From Parasedimentitalea huanghaiensis (GTDB lineage Bacteria; Pseudomonadota; Alphaproteobacteria; Rhodobacterales; Rhodobacteraceae), in the NCBI RefSeq assembly GCF_009753675.1, contig NZ_WQLV01000004.1, positions 124,001-188,000 of the forward strand: a stretch of DNA of 64,000 nt. The letters are read 5' to 3'. The notes beneath the pieces are model-generated. The model worked only from the letters and a program-made list of their open reading frames with translations. It had not been told where the DNA came from and did no database searches. A program made the position numbers and the translations under genes. Positions 62,614 to 64,000 of this stretch are shown here, in pieces. The stretch's first letter is position 1. Every line of letters begins with the position of its first letter.

Positions 62614-63137
62614 TGACCGGAGCCAATACGGCAGGTGTCGACAAGGAAATTGTCACCCAGGCGCTGAATGCTGAATTGCAGGACAAGGGCTTTCTGCTGA
62701 CCTCAGCCGAAGACATCATCAACTGGGCCCGCACCGGCAGCTTGCACTGGATGACTTTTGGTCTGGCTTGTTGTGCGGTTGAGATGATGCATACCTCGAT
62801 GCCGCGGTATGATGCTGAGCGTTTTGGTATTGCGCCACGCGCCTCCCCACGTCAGTCGGACGTGATGATTGTTGCGGGTACGCTGACCAACAAGATGGCT
62901 CCTGCGCTGCGCAAGGTCTATGACCAGATGCCCGAACCACGCTATGTGATCTCGATGGGCTCCTGTGCAAATGGCGGTGGCTACTATCACTACAGCTATT
63001 CGGTTGTACGCGGCTGTGATCGTATCGTGCCTGTAGATATCTATGTACCGGGCTGCCCGCCGACGGCTGAGGCGCTGCTCTATGGTCTGATGCAGCTGCA
63101 ACGCAAAATTCGCCGCACTGGCACACTGGTGCGCTGA
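62604..63137 (+). CDS. nuoB: NADH-quinone oxidoreductase subunit B
   Basis: 177-residue complex I subunit holding the N2 4Fe-4S cluster, the last one before quinone. The cluster Cys are in [28 protein letters not shown] and [15 protein letters not shown]. The start at 62604 ([14 protein letters not shown]) overlaps nuoA by ten bases with AAGGGG upstream; an ATG at 62613 is the alternative. nuoC follows after 25 bases. Confidence 0.96.
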   Translation: MGVMTGANTAGVDKEIVTQALNAELQDKGFLLTSAEDIINWARTGSLHWMTFGLACCAVEMMHTSMPRYDAERFGIAPRASPRQSDVMIVAGTLTNKMAPALRKVYDQMPEPRYVISMGSCANGGGYYHYSYSVVRGCDRIVPVDIYVPGCPPTAEALLYGLMQLQRKIRRTGTLVR

Positions 63138-63162
63138 TTGGCGCTGAGTTGGAGAGTAATTG

Positions 63163-64000
<838 letters not shown>

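Overview
The window looks like ordinary chromosome from an alphaproteobacterium of the Rhodobacteraceae, most likely the marine Roseobacter group. The base composition is moderately GC-rich. The gene complement fits that group: RTX/Hint secreted protein, DUF3422 protein, nuoA-B-C-D with separate nuoC and nuoD, a complete leucine catabolism locus, malate synthase G, a dipeptide ABC importer beside M20 hydrolases, and E. coli-type PntA/PntB. The genus cannot be fixed from sequence reading alone. No rRNA, tRNA, CRISPR array, transposase or integrase was seen.

Layout. 1-5.4 kb (minus strand): a partial unknown gene, two small membrane proteins, aminopeptidase N, and a secreted signal-peptidase-like protein that lacks its catalytic residues. 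5.6-12.4 kb: malate synthase G, a class I amidotransferase-like hydrolase, a cyclase/TolB/TPR/HEAT protein and a fatty acid desaturase. 12.5-18.2 kb: RTX/Hint protein, then a two-gene molybdopterin oxidoreductase divergent from a TetR regulator with a clear palindromic operator. 18.2-22.3 kb: tryptophan-to-kynurenine genes (kynU, GNAT, kynA), a DUF1059 protein, YjbR-like protein and an SDR. 22.4-30.6 kb: a metallo-beta-lactamase-fold protein without its HxHxDH motif, a lipid methyltransferase-like protein, pntAB, a MerR/CMD pair with a classical MerR promoter, DUF3422, and a YeeE/YedE transporter behind a structured leader.

30.8-40.4 kb is a peptide or N-acyl-amino-acid unit. A binding protein and two permeases lie on the minus strand, divergent from a fused double-ATPase, an ArgE-like deacylase and two tandem M20 amidohydrolases. 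40.5-51.7 kb holds envelope and housekeeping genes: a GT4 glycosyltransferase, waaA, moaA, a lipoprotein, alkD, glmS, glmU, gph, a DegT aminotransferase, and an HD-domain/TetR pair. 51.9-62.0 kb is the leucine/isovalerate catabolic locus: ivd, an acyl-CoA synthetase, methylcrotonyl-CoA carboxylase beta and alpha, HMG-CoA lyase and methylglutaconyl-CoA hydratase. Three uncharacterised small genes are woven into it by stop/start overlaps or tiny gaps, and a divergent ompW sits inside it. 62.1 kb to the end is the start of the nuo (complex I) operon with a strong promoter.

No obviously new multi-gene system such as a defence island stands out. The most unusual items are the two apparently inactive enzyme homologues (signal peptidase fold and MBL fold), the cotranslated small proteins in the leucine locus, a dispersed hairpin-plus-GATATTT intergenic element present three times, and several clean operator or leader structures.
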